Assembly: GCA_015039365.1 (NCBI GenBank)
Contig: WION01000001.1
Location: forward strand, 434,001 to 498,000
Reading direction: 5' to 3'
Origin: Amanita rubescens
Taxonomy: Eukaryota; Basidiomycota; Agaricomycetes; Agaricales; Amanitaceae
DNA length: 64,000 nucleotides
Part shown: positions 1 through 12,019 of the stretch, in pieces
Layout: every line of letters starts with the position of its first letter
How positions within the stretch are numbered: position 1 is the stretch's first letter
Made by a program: the position numbers and the translations under genes
Notes under the pieces: generated by a model
What the model was told of the DNA's origin: nothing
The model's database searches: none
The model's input: the letters and a program-made list of their open reading frames with translations, nothing else

Positions 1-2777
1 CTCATGTCCAAAACACGCGAAGAAGAGCAGATACATGCATTATATACCCAAGCATTGCAAATCATGAATAATGCCGGCGGTAACTCGACGTTCATGCGTA
101 AGTCGAATAATAGCTACGCTTACACGTGTCACTCATTCGCAAATTTGGCTAGGAAAACAAGTTCGCGAGTTGACCGAAGCCTATCAATCATATGTTACTG
201 GAGAGCTGTTAGCATAATCTACCTTTGGAGATGGTCGCAGCTACTGCGTAGCTTATCATTCTGTTTCACATCGCATGCACCCCAATTGTACTGTACTTTT
301 TTACATCCTCAATGATGACCAAATTATTTGAATGTGGTAATCAAACCGTGGAAACGCTAGGTTTAATCATAGCAATTAGCGCTGGCGGAGTGTTCGGGGA
401 CTAGGTCTTCTTTCATTTGAACCCGTGCGGGCGTTCGCAACCATTTCTTTTGGGGTACTGATGTGATGCAGGTTAGAGATCATTTGACTTCTCCAAGCGG
501 AAACATCACGCGCTTTATACGATCGATGGCAGAACTGACATCAAACCCCTCAAAGAACGCTTATAAAGAGGCCATAACGGTGCCCACCGCAGCTCCGATT
601 CCGTCCTCCTTTATCACTACTAATACCTGATCCTCCATCTCCCGGGCCCGTAAGGCATATCACACGACACATTACTATGAGACTGGATTAAGCTCCCCAG
701 GATGGTTAGTTGACTCGACAATTAAACACATGGCGTCATTTTCGGAAATGTACGAGCATCGCAAAAAGAGACATGTGACAACCGGTTCTAGCACGAGAAC
801 GGTTAGCCCTGCAAAAGAAAATCCAGAGTCCGCGTAGATTCTGCTCGTGTTAGACTATACCTTCTCGGAGTATACCGGTCAAGGCGACTCTGCAGGCCAA
901 GCTCCTGTTCCGCAAACCACCATGTTCCGTTGTACACGATTGTGTCTTCTTCGGAAGGCTCTGGCACTCCCTATCCTACAGCTTCCCTCTCTCCATGCGC
1001 GATAACTCCATTCTCAACAAATAAATTGGACAGCAATAATCCAGTGCTTATAGCATCTTCCATGTGAACATCTTCCATCAAAATCACCGATGAACAAGGT
1101 GCAAGATGTACAAATTTAGGAATATGGGATGATAAATGACAGCAGGTACGTTGTTTGAAGATGGAGGTGCTTGAATATTTCAGAGTGATTAGGGTCCTCG
1201 TTATTCGCGAAGGAATCGGAAAGAATCGTGTCAGCTTCCGATGCAACAGTAATGCCATCCCCTTCTGGCGTATCACAAAGTTGACATCTTACGGTCGTGA
1301 AGAAGACGAGACACGAAGGTAAACAGGTAAAGGTTGGTCGCGCCGCGGAAACGTTCGCGTTATTTGACGTAGTGGTGGAGATGCGCGTGGTGATCCCGAA
1401 ATAATAAGAACCTCCTCTTTGCTCGAATCATTGGAGCCTTCAGCGAACCGAAACCAAGTCATTGGGTTCGTAGGGGTGCCGTATTGCCTGCACTTCGGAG
1501 TTTTGCGTTATCTCGAGAGGCCCCAATAATGCGATGATTCGCGACAAAGTATATCGTGAGTGATTTTTGGCGCGAAGTATCTAAGATCAATGGGAGCCTT
1601 CTATATCTGTTTATCGATATGACCATCATCGCTGAGAAGGGATGTAAATATAGGGAGAAAGATCAACGCAAGGCACAGTGCGCCAGTCAGAGAACCGTCA
1701 AAGTAGAAGACTACGAACAGCTGGAGAACATCATACTGTGAATAGTAGAATGCCTTGTCGGTGTTGCCAATGTGCTTATCCGTAACGATGTAGAAATAGA
1801 GGATAATAGGCATTAGGACGTAAGTAGATGGCCGATCATACTTTGCATTAATAGTAGCCCTCTGTCTGACGCGTGTTATGTTGCTGGAAGGAACAACCTT
1901 GATCATCCCAGCGTGACTGCAATGAGTTTAGATTGAAGATACTGGAACTTGCTAGGAACCAAGCTATGAAAAGCAAGCGAAGTGACCCTGCACGGAGCGA
2001 ATACTGTTGAGTGGGAATAACAAATACATCGGCAATGTATACCTTGGATGATCTAAATGACACTCACAAGTTGTTGCTCGAAACTGGCGGCTACCAATTA
2101 TGGTACTCTTCGATGATAGTGCTAGCCAGTGAAAATCAACGCACAAGGATTGTGGCTGATTCCCAGGCTCTTTGTTGGTAACGGCGCCTGGAGAGTGTCC
2201 GGCAATTTTAGGAACTGCCTGGATGACTAACATCGACTCTATTGATTACTTCACGTCACTTCTAAGCTTCACGAGGATTGGTTGATGACTACGAACCGTG
2301 TCCCATAGTAGGTGCGCGATATTTGTTCATGCAATATGTATTCTGAATCGCGCCAAAGTCTGTACAAAGTCAACCGAAATTAGGGAAGACCTTTCAGTAT
2401 ATGGTCCTAAATTGACCAAAGCGAAGGACAGCCACTTTATCGCAAGTGGCGGGGTACGCAAGTTAATGCATCGCAGGGAGTGAGCAACGAACTCAATCGA
2501 TATAACACGATTGGCAAAGCAAAAAGTCTCAAAGCTTTTCAACGCAGAAACCATCGGGACGTTACTTTATCATACACGTTCCAGATCATAGGGTTCTTGA
2601 CAAAAGAGGGTTTACATCGTATCGCGCCACCAAAACTGGTGTTTTCAGTATTTCCTTTTGCGGCAATGCGGTACTAGGTGAGTAATACAGCGTGGAGGGA
2701 TTACAGGACGTCTGGATAGACGAATGGGGGCATGCGGAGAGGGAAATGCAGATACAGAAAAAAATATAACAATTCGC
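1..2777. other. Gene-poor region, no supported gene
   Basis: No reading frame here aligns with a family I recognise. All open frames are at most about 100 codons. On the minus strand around 1601-2063 there are two hydrophobic stretches that could be decayed membrane-protein exons, with an acceptor-like site near 1918, but I could not join them into a gene. Confidence 0.4.
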
Positions 2778-3343
2778 TCAGTCGAACAAACCGAAGCCCT
2801 GTGGCACGCCAAATGAGTCTTTGTGCATATTTCTGCGACGTGGTAGACTCACCATGTCATCGTCTGACTCTTCCTTCTCCTCCTTCTTTTCCTCTTCTTT
2901 CGGTGCTTCTGTTGCGGCGGCGGTAGCAGGTGCACCAGTTGAAGCAACAGCAGCGGGTGCACCACCACCTGATCCAACGTTCGATAGTAGTTCCTTTACG
3001 TTCTTGCCCTCGAGAGCTTTCGCGAGAAGCGTTGCCCAGATGGGCTCGAGTTCAACATTGGCGGCTTCCGTCAACGTCAGAATCTTGTCAGACTACGGAT
3101 TTTGTTTTAGTACATTTCCAGTGGGCGAAGGCGATTTGCAGTACAGTGATTTCAATGCCATCGTCGGCAAGAATGAGAGCAGCGTATGTCGGAGCGAATT
3201 CCACGGATGCCTATGGAAGATAGCGTCAGCATTGAGTAACTACATCCCAGCATTTCTATCGGCATCCACCCTTACAACTGCATGAAACGGCAGAAAAGAC
3301 CGACAGAAGGGACTTTGGATCATATGGGAGCGATACTTACCAT
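2778..3343 (-). CDS. RPP1: 60S acidic ribosomal protein P1
   Basis: Acidic stalk protein of the large ribosomal subunit; with P2 and P0 it recruits elongation factors in the cytosol. I assembled four exons: 3341-3343 (the ATG alone), 3145-3210, 2853-3092 and 2778-2798, with introns of 130, 52 and 54 bp, all GT..AG. The product is 109 residues, the usual P1 length. It has the helical N-terminal domain ([30 protein letters not shown]), a glycine hinge (NVGSGGG), an Ala/Pro/Glu/Lys linker and the invariant C-terminus ESDDDMGFGLFD. The last intron falls inside that tail, between ESDDDM and GFGLFD, so reading through it hides the GFGLFD end. The start is chosen because ATG is followed directly by a GTAAGT donor and then by ASVEF in phase. 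It is the clearest housekeeping gene in the window. Confidence 0.93.
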
Positions 3344-3628
3344 TTGGCTGTCTAGAGTCTTTGCAGGACGGAGAGGTGGTCGTCGACGATACTTTCCAGT
3401 GGTGTTTTGGTGTTGCTGGCAAGCACTTTCCTAGTTTGGTCGTGGGAATCTTTGATTATCGCGTGGCGGCGTCTATCACCATTATATTGAATGTACAAAA
3501 CTACAAGTCGTCCGTAAACCAACAGTCTATCAAATTGTACATACAACACCAGGTAGAAAATTCCAATGGGAACTAAGCATGATCCTCAAAAGCAAGCACG
3601 CCTCCCTTTTTCAGATTCGCTCTGAACG

Positions 3629-5587
3629 TTACTCGGATTTTCCGGGGCGGTGGCTGTCCCTTCTCCTGGCGATCCACTGAAATATAGGAAGCGTTATGCA
3701 TGAGATCACGATCCATATGATGAGGATGCCGAAATTCAATCCCACTGATTCCAATCAGTATAAGTCAGTGAACATTTAAAATAAGATCCTTACAATTATT
3801 CTTTATCCCAAATATGATCGCGCGCGAGCCCATTGAGATGCTATAAAAGGGACTTGCGTATCCGTAACGAAATATAGATGGAAGGAGAACAGGAGGCCAT
3901 TGCGCAGCAGCGACATTGACTGGGTAAAAAGTTGTAGCATGACGAATAAGGATATGTTCGAAGATACCTTACCTATTACCCAAAGGAGGAGGAAGAAAGG
4001 CATAAATCTTGGCGTCAGAATGACTATCACAGATTCAAGGGCAAGTCCACTAGATCATTCGAGAATTAATTGACTTTCGCAAATGGCACAAGACGACTCA
4101 CAGAGCCATCATTCCTGCCCAACTTAACATCCAGAATATGACGAAGCCCAGCGCTCCCAAAACTGTCAACAAAGTTAGCTCTTTATCATGCCCTGTGAGT
4201 GATCGCATACTGGGTTCTGAAGTCAATCTGAAAAGCGCGATTAACTAGGGTGTAACATAGCTATAATCGTATCAGTAGGTTGGCAGGGCTTGGGTGAATT
4301 CTTGCTTACCGATAAGTAGAAGTATATTATAATGTTTGATAGGAGGCGGAGGAGCATTAGCGATCGAAAGTTCAGCATTTTATTTAGACCCGTTCCCTCT
4401 CGAAGATTAAAGCTCATGGACTATGATGCATTACGTGAGAATAAGAAACTCTGTCTGAAAAATAAAACTTACAACAATAGCAAATGCTAAGACTGTGAGA
4501 TAAATCAAACCCACGAACATAGGCGCTGATGCCCTAAAATACATTCAAGCCGCTTGACTCGTTTACAAAAAGATACACTTACACGGGGGGAGTGAAAGCC
4601 CGGACGGTAGTGATGCCAAAACCTACGGGGTCGACAATGGTCTGGGGAGAAATGGCGAGTATAGAAGCCAAATTCAGATTTCCCGCGTGTGCCTTGGCGT
4701 TCTGGGCTGCAAACCCGTTACTTATGCCCAAAAGTGCAGGGAAGAGCTAGTGTCCAGTCTCAGCAAATGTCAATGTATAGAGTCGAAACACGAACATTTG
4801 ATCGCAGAAGATTGCGGCTAGTACAATGTTAGAATTAAGTAAAACGCGTTATGTCGAGTAATTCACGAAAACGCACTAAGTAAGCTCATTACGGCCCTCA
4901 TTGCCGAATACCATGACTGCTGTTGACGCGTTGTATGACGGGTTTGGGATATCAAGTGACGCGTTTAACTGAGAAGTTATGCCAGGAGCAACTGTCAGTT
5001 GATGTTAATGATGATGTCATAGTAGCCAAGGGTCAACACAAACTTGTTACGGCAAACCACGCTTTCTGCTCTACCACGTCGTGTATGACTTGTGGAATTC
5101 CGCCCGGATACTCCGTTGCAGGAACTATCTCCCAGCTGAATAAATGCGAGGGGTTCTGATATAAGCCGTTCCGTGAAGAATGTACCAACGGTGCTGCCGT
5201 CGAAGTCCTGCCTTTCCTTCAGGGCTGAAGAGCAGAGAGTTGGTCAATATGACGTACCACAATAAATCCCGTTACCCTCCCGTCGGGGACCTTCCACAGC
5301 GAACCCCAATATATAGAAAATACACCGAATATCCAGATCGAAACCAAGAAAACTCCTTTGAACATATTGACAAGATAGGCCTTGCGAGCTGTACGAATTG
5401 CAGGGCTCCTGTCAAAGAAGTCGTAACAATACAATGGTTCTTTTGGCGGCGCAACTAATTGGGGCTGCTTGCGCTTGAATTGGGATCTTTCTTCGTTGCC
5501 ATCGTGAAGAGTTCCTGTTGACGGTCGTCTCTGAAGCGTGATGATTTGACTTTCTCTTCCTGGGGAAGCGTCAACTTGGTTCATCAT
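3629..5587 (-). CDS. DUF3533 / SNG1-family multipass membrane protein
   Basis: Fungal family of plasma-membrane proteins related to yeast SNG1, linked to drug and nitrosoguanidine resistance; the substrate is unknown. The first exon (5258-5587) has a polar N-terminus, the family signature DFFDRSPAIRTARKAYL, a membrane helix and SIYWGSLWKVP. Later exons give DFDGSTVG, WEIVPATEYPGG, PNPSYNASTAVMVFGNEGR and LASILAISPQTIVDPVGFG, then a run of helices: FVGLIYLTVLAFAIV, LMLLRLLSNIIIYFYLS, FVIFWMLSWAGMMALGLALE, FMPFFLLLWVIVN, RYGYASPFYSISMGSRAI and LGLNFGILIIWIVISC. It ends with a basic tail and TAA at 3629-3631. About nine introns were placed by GT/AG and phase. One weak point is near 5160-5195: the frame before WEIVPA matches the upstream exon only with a 34-bp intron or a one-base shift. 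The other junctions I checked are in phase. Confidence 0.85.
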
Positions 5588-7140
5588 CTTGCATCCAGCG
5601 TGGCAAGGTGGTGCGAGCGGTGTGTGTTCCAGAGCATTCAGTGGTTTTTATTCAAGAGGCTTGCCTTCAATAGAATGCATCCGCCCCTGACATCACGCGT
5701 CATACAGTCATACATCATGAATCATACGCGCGCTTACATAATAGCGAGATTAAGCGTTGCTTCGGGGAGCGGCCTCGGCGAATTCACCTCTCTTTCGGGG
5801 AAATTCAGCCACCCGCAGAACCCTTGTTGTGATGCAGGTATTAGACAACGTACTAGGGCTCGAAATCGGTGCTCGGAGTAGACAAATGAGCAGCTTTCGA
5901 GTCATTGAGTCGTTAATTTCACCGGAAACCTGGATGCGGCCGCTTCGGCGGTTGAGTAGGAGCATCACTGTAGCTTGACAGTAGTTTGACAGTTCTTGAC
6001 ACAAAAGCACGGTTGCCTGCGTGTGCTCGAATCCTGAGTAATAGCGTACAGCTGTCTCGGAAACCCATCAGCGACTGACAAAATAGTTGACATCCAGTCA
6101 TGTAGATTTCCTTCACTGGCATCAGTGCCGACATCTGATATGATTAAGACTTTTATCGGTTCCCTTATCTGTGCCTCGCCGAAATCAGGCAAAAGGTTGC
6201 CCTCACAAAGTCTCTATCTCGACGGCAGCGGAGTCGGTCCTACATAATAATGTACATGACTTCCGATTCACATGCAGAGTCAGCAAATTTACCGCGGAAG
6301 AGCGTGATATATGAGGCGTCGCAAAGGCACATCGCCGACCAGTAGTCAGCAGAGATGGTGGAGTACTTATTAGGAAATTCAAGGCACGTCCAAGGACCCA
6401 AAGCTTCTACGTAATGGTATGCCCGATTCGGAGGCCATGGTAAATGTCACTGGCAAATATTCGCTACATCCCGGCCAAGTCCGTACTGGGTGCCGTTGCT
6501 TTACTTTCGTATAAATCCCTTGACCTAGTCGGTTTAAGGAAATCACCAGGGTAATACGAACTCTGGAGGTTTGTCGCATCCGAGTCATAGTGCCGAACCT
6601 GAGCGCATCCAGGCGTGCAACATTGGCTTCTTGAAGGACTAGACAGGACGTCAGACTTGAGCGTCCGTATGACGTTGTAACTCTGGGATTCGTTGAACCT
6701 GCATCAGAATAGTACGAAGCTCGTAGAAATACTGAACATACCGAAACGGATTTGTCAATGCCCTATAGGGTTAACCGTTCCGCTTTTGGTTCCCTCCAAA
6801 TCGGAGTCCGAGGATATGCGGAACGGGTCGCCGTATTCGGTGCAGATAAACTGTTCAAGGTACCTCTGCTTCCCAAGCACAGGGGTTAAAGAACTACTCA
6901 TCGAGGAGGACGGTCTTATATTTAGTCGCATCGAGGTACAAAATTCTGTGGACGTTGGTGTAATAAGTCAAAAATGCACGACGAATGAATGACGTGAACA
7001 AAACCTTATGATGGTCAAAATGACGCTACGGCTTGGCTTCATGCTCGTAAGAGCTGATGTGCTCATGTCTCGCGGCTGAGGCGTCGGATACCCATGAGAC
7101 CCCGTCACGTTCGCGATACGGAACTGTAATGCATCCCCCA
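5588..7140. other. Intergenic, no supported gene
   Basis: Only short overlapping frames occur on both strands, with no recognisable motif and no convincing exon chain. Confidence 0.4.
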
Positions 7141-7345
7141 AAGAGTCGCAACCCTTTATGCACCTACGAAGGCGGCCTGATCAAAACTTGAATAGCATGC
7201 TTGGACGGGGGCGACGCAGCTGTCGCCAGTTATGTCAAGTGACATTCATATCTTCGCAAACGGGAATGTGGATAGTTCGGCCCTTCAGGTGAGCCCCATG
7301 TATGCGCGTTATTGGATGTGAATGCGCGGTTTGACTCGGGTCACA
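7141..7345 (+). repeat. Relic of a laccase-unit 3' flank
   Basis: This stretch resembles the sequence downstream of laccase copy 2 (about 17240-17420). Shared words include ACTTGAATAGCAT, TGTCAAGTGA, GGATAGTTCGG and GAATGCGCGGTT, in the same order. It lies upstream of laccase copy 1, where a unit 3' end is not expected. This fits a former additional unit to the left whose coding part has been lost. Confidence 0.5.
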
Positions 7346-7617
7346 GCTTTTCGACACGAGGGAATGGAGCATCGCCTCATTAACCAGCCTGAGAGAGAAA
7401 GTTCTATGAGTAAGGGGAGCCGTAGGCAGAAATGTATAGAAATCTGAGAACATTGGATTGAGATAGACAGGTTGTTGGACCCAGGTAAAAATCCCAAGTC
7501 TCGGAGATCCATTTTTTCCGAGGCCGTAACGAAGTGTAGGGTTCCGTCTTACATCCGTTTTTTGCGCTTATATTCCGAGTGTTGTTAGCCGTTAGCCAAG
7601 ACGCAGATTGCCACGCA

Positions 7618-7677
7618 AAACCAAACATTGACCAGGTACCCGAGCTACACTAAACCAAACATTGACCAGGCACCCGA
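7618..7677 (+). repeat. Short tandem direct repeat upstream of laccase copy 1
   Basis: The word AAACCAAACATTGACCAGG, followed by YACCCGA, occurs twice with a spacing of about 33 bp. GATTGCCACGC flanks the pair on both sides. It sits about 240-300 bp before the laccase start codon. A regulatory role is possible but unsupported. Confidence 0.6.
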
Positions 7678-7914
7678 CGATTGCCACGCTGAACACAGCC
7701 ACAGATTGTATCATTCTCACTAAATATGAAATTGGGCTTGTTGTACTAAAAAAATGCCTCGCCAAGTCATGACATTTTCCCTTCAAGTTGCCGGGACCTG
7801 ACGCATCTCCATTGCTAACATGGTTTCCATTTTATCGCGACCTGAATGTTATTGAATGCGCGTCAAATAAATTGTAGGACGGAAGGACGTTCATCCCATC
7901 CTTCCTTCGCCACT

Positions 7915-10525
7915 ATGAAAATTTGGGCACTACTTTTGCTAGCTTTTCTCTCCTCCGCTGAAGCCGCTCTGCGTCAGTACACGCTCGAGTTGACGAATGA
8001 CGTTGTAGCACCGGACGGGTTTCCCAGGAGGTGATATCCAAACTCGAAATTGCACAGCGAAGGCTCATCTCCGTTCTAGCGCTATAACCGTCAACCATCA
8101 ACTTCCAGGGTCCATTATTACTGCCAACAAGAATGATCAGCTACAGGTAAACCCTTGTGTTCTCGGGTAGCCTCTCCGAAGCTGAATGATGTATAGATCG
8201 AAGTGGTTAACAACTTGAATGATTCGACAATGACGCAAGGAACATCTGTTGTACGTCACAGCCAACTAATATCTTGTTCGCCGTCCTCACACCATATTAG
8301 CATTGGCACGGGATCTTTCAAAACAGGCTAGCTGCAGAAGATGGGGTTGCTTGGGTTACTCAATGTCCAATTGCAGCTGGGGACCGCTTCTTGTGAGTAT
8401 GCTTCCTAGGGGAAAAGTAAACAAGATGCGAGGACTCTTTCAGATACAATTTTACTGTTGGCGAGCAGACAGGGTAACGTCGACGTGGATATCTCTCTTC
8501 GTCTGCTCACATTGATTTCTGAAAGGACGTACTGGTATCATTCTCATGTTGTCACGCAGTATTGTGATGGCCTCGTGTACGTGATACTTGACTTCCTCCT
8601 ATGGCGTAGTGACGTTTGACGAATCTCAGGGGTCCTCTGATCATTTATGGTTTGTCCAAGACGTTTGCCATGGGTATTCCTTCAAACATTTCTCTACAGA
8701 TCCCAATGATCCACTCAAGGGCCTCTATGACGTCGATGATGGTGAGTGATTCTGCTCTTATTTTATCTTATCATTCGAAGCGTACCCATAGAAAGCACGG
8801 TTATTACATTAATGGACTGGTCTGTGTGGTTGAACTTTACTCGTTTACCGGGTATTTAGTCCTACCCCTCTCAGGTACCATCTACCCTCCCCACAGGTGC
8901 TGCAGACATTCGGGTAAAGTGCATTTTATCTGCCACATTTTTAGATTTAACTGCCGTCTGAAGATTTCCTCTCTCGCACCTAATAAATGGTCGCGGACGC
9001 GTGGCTGACTCAAATGTCTCCGCTGCGCTAACTGTTATCAATGTTGACCCAATGAAGCGATACAGATATAGACTTATTAACAGCGCTTGCTTTGCTGCAT
9101 ATAACTTCTCCATCGATGGGCATGACTTGACCGTTATAGAGATTGACGGCACCGAGACAGTCCCGCATACGGTCGGCGTGGTACCAATATTCGCAGGTAT
9201 GTTCTCTGGCATGCTGATCCCCAGTGAGTATGTTAACGCTCGTTGAAGGACAACGTGTTTCTGTTGTTGTAAATGCCTTCAAGCCCATCGGAAACTACTG
9301 TGAGTTTGACCTCGCAGAGGTGTAAATTTACGAGACTCAGTATGTTCCAGGGATACGATCAGTTCCATACACACTCGGAGTCCCGCCTAGCAATGAAACA
9401 GGTTTGTGATTTCAATTTAGGTGCTATGAGTTAATCTCACTCCAGACTCAAGGAATCAACTCAGCTATATTGCGCTACACTGGTGCTAACGACAGCGAGC
9501 CCACCACTGTGCAAACGAACTTTAATTTCCTGAGAGAACAAGATCTTATGGTACGTTTTATTCAGTTCCCTGCAATTGAACAGGTTATCAACAATAATTC
9601 GCAGCCTTTTATCCCTTCCAATGTACGCTACCATTTTTTTAACAAGTCATCATTTCCTACTATTTCAACTAGTTGAGTCATGGGGAGCCGGATATCAAGA
9701 TCAGCCTAGTTCTCGCTCTGGTGCGTAAACGACTTAAGTTATCTCATTGCTGGGCAAGGTCTAATGACGTGAAGATCGGTGGGCCAAAGGGCAACTTTTC
9801 CGTCAATGGGGTACAATACACGCCACCGTCGCTTCCTCTCTTACTGCAAATATTGAATGGAAACGTCAATCCACATAGCTATCTGCCGCCGGGAACGGTG
9901 TACACTCTTCCTCGAAACAAGCTCGTCGAGATATCCGTTCCTGGAGATTCGCCCTTGTCCCCGGTGAGCATCTTGTACTCTGGCAATACGGAAAGGAGGT
10001 TGACCGATGTTCTAGCATCCATTCCACTTACACGGCGTGAGTATACTGGATACGAATCTTCTTAATGGACGTAAACTGATTCTTCATCAGCATAACTTTG
10101 CTGTCACTCGAAGCGGTGGAAGTGCAACGGTCAATACGTTGAATCCGCCATTGAGAGATGTCGTAAGCGGGGGTTTCGGGGGGGATGCTGGTATCTCATT
10201 CCGCTTCCGGACAGACAATCCCGGTCCATGGTAAGCATATATATGGCCAGATCATCGCATGATTGGAATATCTTCCCAAGGTTCCTTCATTGTCATATTG
10301 ACTTTCACTTTGGACGAGTAAGTATGATCATTCTGATCTAGGCGCCTGGCTTGATTTTTTTATAGAGGTCTTGCTATCGTTTTTGCTGAAGATCCTGAGG
10401 ATCAGATCTCCGGACCAGACTCTGAACTGGTTACCCAAGAATGGGAAAACCTCTGTCCTAAATGGAATTCACTAACGACGGGGAAGCAGTACACCATTGA
10501 TGACTTCCAGGATTATGAATACTAG
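7915..10525 (+). pseudogene. Laccase copy 1 (multicopper oxidase), frameshifted near the C-terminus
   Basis: Secreted phenol-oxidising multicopper oxidase. The signal peptide is [17 protein letters not shown]. Exons then give [26 protein letters not shown] (ligand motif L1), [15 protein letters not shown] (L2), [71 protein letters not shown] (L3) and HCHIDFH (L4). The three-domain order is complete. Compared with the two sister copies, the exon carrying HCHIDFH has one extra T at about 10308-10312. This changes HL(D) to HFGR and brings in a TGA at 10387-10389. The last 45 or so residues, including the axial-ligand position after the T1 histidine, would be lost. The downstream sequence still matches the normal C-terminus and its stop at 10523-10525. 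A base-call error is the alternative explanation. Confidence 0.8.
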
Positions 10526-12019
10526 ACCAATGTGATATCATCACACAAGTACGGATTATTGTAGTACCATACATTACTCATGAATTGAAAGAAAGATTGT
10601 ACTGTTATTATTATTCCCGAGATCCCTTTACACGCGGACTGTACGAGATACTCAGTATCAGGTGTGCGTACTAGTGAACCCTGTATGCACGTATGAAGAC
10701 CTGATCAACATTGGATGCGAATGCGTGGTTCGAAGACAGGTACGAATCATCACAGAAATGTCCGAGCACGGATGGTGGAAGCATTTGTTGCGTAATTTTG
10801 TATTACTGATCATATCAGATTCACTCGTCAACTCGGAATGGCCAACTTTGTCAGCACAACCTTGCTTCTCTCGTACACTGCGGGTTCATCTATTATCAAA
10901 TCCGTCCGCTATTAATTGAATGCAAACTCACCCCGGCGCTTTTCGTCCCTTCGAGCGTCATCCACCCCAATGCAGTCGTGCCGTGCATACCAAATTACTC
11001 ATCCCATACAACTCGAGATCCGCAGCTCTTCCCTGCTGTAACAACAGAAAACTCTCGGAAAGGGATGAGAAGTAGCTCTTGGAAGCGCTTGATGGCACAC
11101 GATCGGGGTTTGGATAGGCTGATTGATCAAAGGAGGCGAAGTATTCTCTCATCACGCTGAACGGCGTGAGTGGTATTGCGGCATCAAAAAGACTGCAGGA
11201 CGTACTCGAGGGAACCATCATCATCCTGAACTTGTAGTATCGTAGGTCGTGATATCACCGTCGAGGTCGAAAGTCAGACCTAATAAAAAAAGATCCATTA
11301 ATACGAGGAATTTAACATAGAAAGGTTACTCATCCTAGTTGGAACAAGATTTTGGGTCCACAGTTCGATTTTCAGCGTATCTCGAAGTATGGCGTAAGAC
11401 GCGTCCTCGGTTGGGCGTAAAGACGTCAGTTGAACAGCCTTGGGGTTCGATTCAAGTCATGTTTTAGTTCCGTGATGGATGGGCTACGTACGAGTTGTGG
11501 ACAGGTTGATACGATACGCTGTGCGCATATATGCCTGTTCTGGCGTTCAACCGTTCAATGCAACGAACAGTTACTAGGGGTACCGTGAACCGATCCAACG
11601 ACGCAGACGAGAGGGCGGAATGAGGTAAAACTTCCCCGTCTATTCGAGCAAAACCATCATCTAGGAGCAGTGTTGATATATGATTCCTCTGCGTATCCGA
11701 AGCTCCCAGCGTCAGGACCGCATCGATGCCCATCTTGTCATTAGAAGCAGAATTGGTGATCGTTGATGGAGAGAGAATTACGTGTAGGGTTCTCGGGTGG
11801 GGTCGTTAACTCCCGTGATTATCTAATCTACTTAAACCGATTGTGACCGAACCATCGACTCCGGTTCACATCAGTTCCAAAACCCATCGACTACGGTTAC
11901 GAGGAAAGCCACTCGATCCAAGAGTCGAAGATGACCGGTTCCGACAGGTCAGAGTCAAGGTAGGTCGCAAGTAATAGATAGCAGCCATGCTCGACTGAAA
12001 GGAAATAAGTAACGAACGT
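10526..12019. other. Laccase-unit 3' flank, then intergenic
   Basis: About 10640-10840 resembles the downstream flank of laccase copy 2 (CAGGTGTGCGTA, GAATGCGTGGTTCG, TTTTGTATTACTGATCA). The remainder shows no gene. Just before the F-box gene, the word CCATCGACTMCGGTT occurs twice, at about 11851-11866 and 11885-11900. Confidence 0.5.

Noticed and set aside
1601..2063. Hydrophobic minus-strand frames resembling membrane helices
   Set aside because: No consistent exon chain, no family signature; hydrophobic shadows are common in AT-rich DNA.
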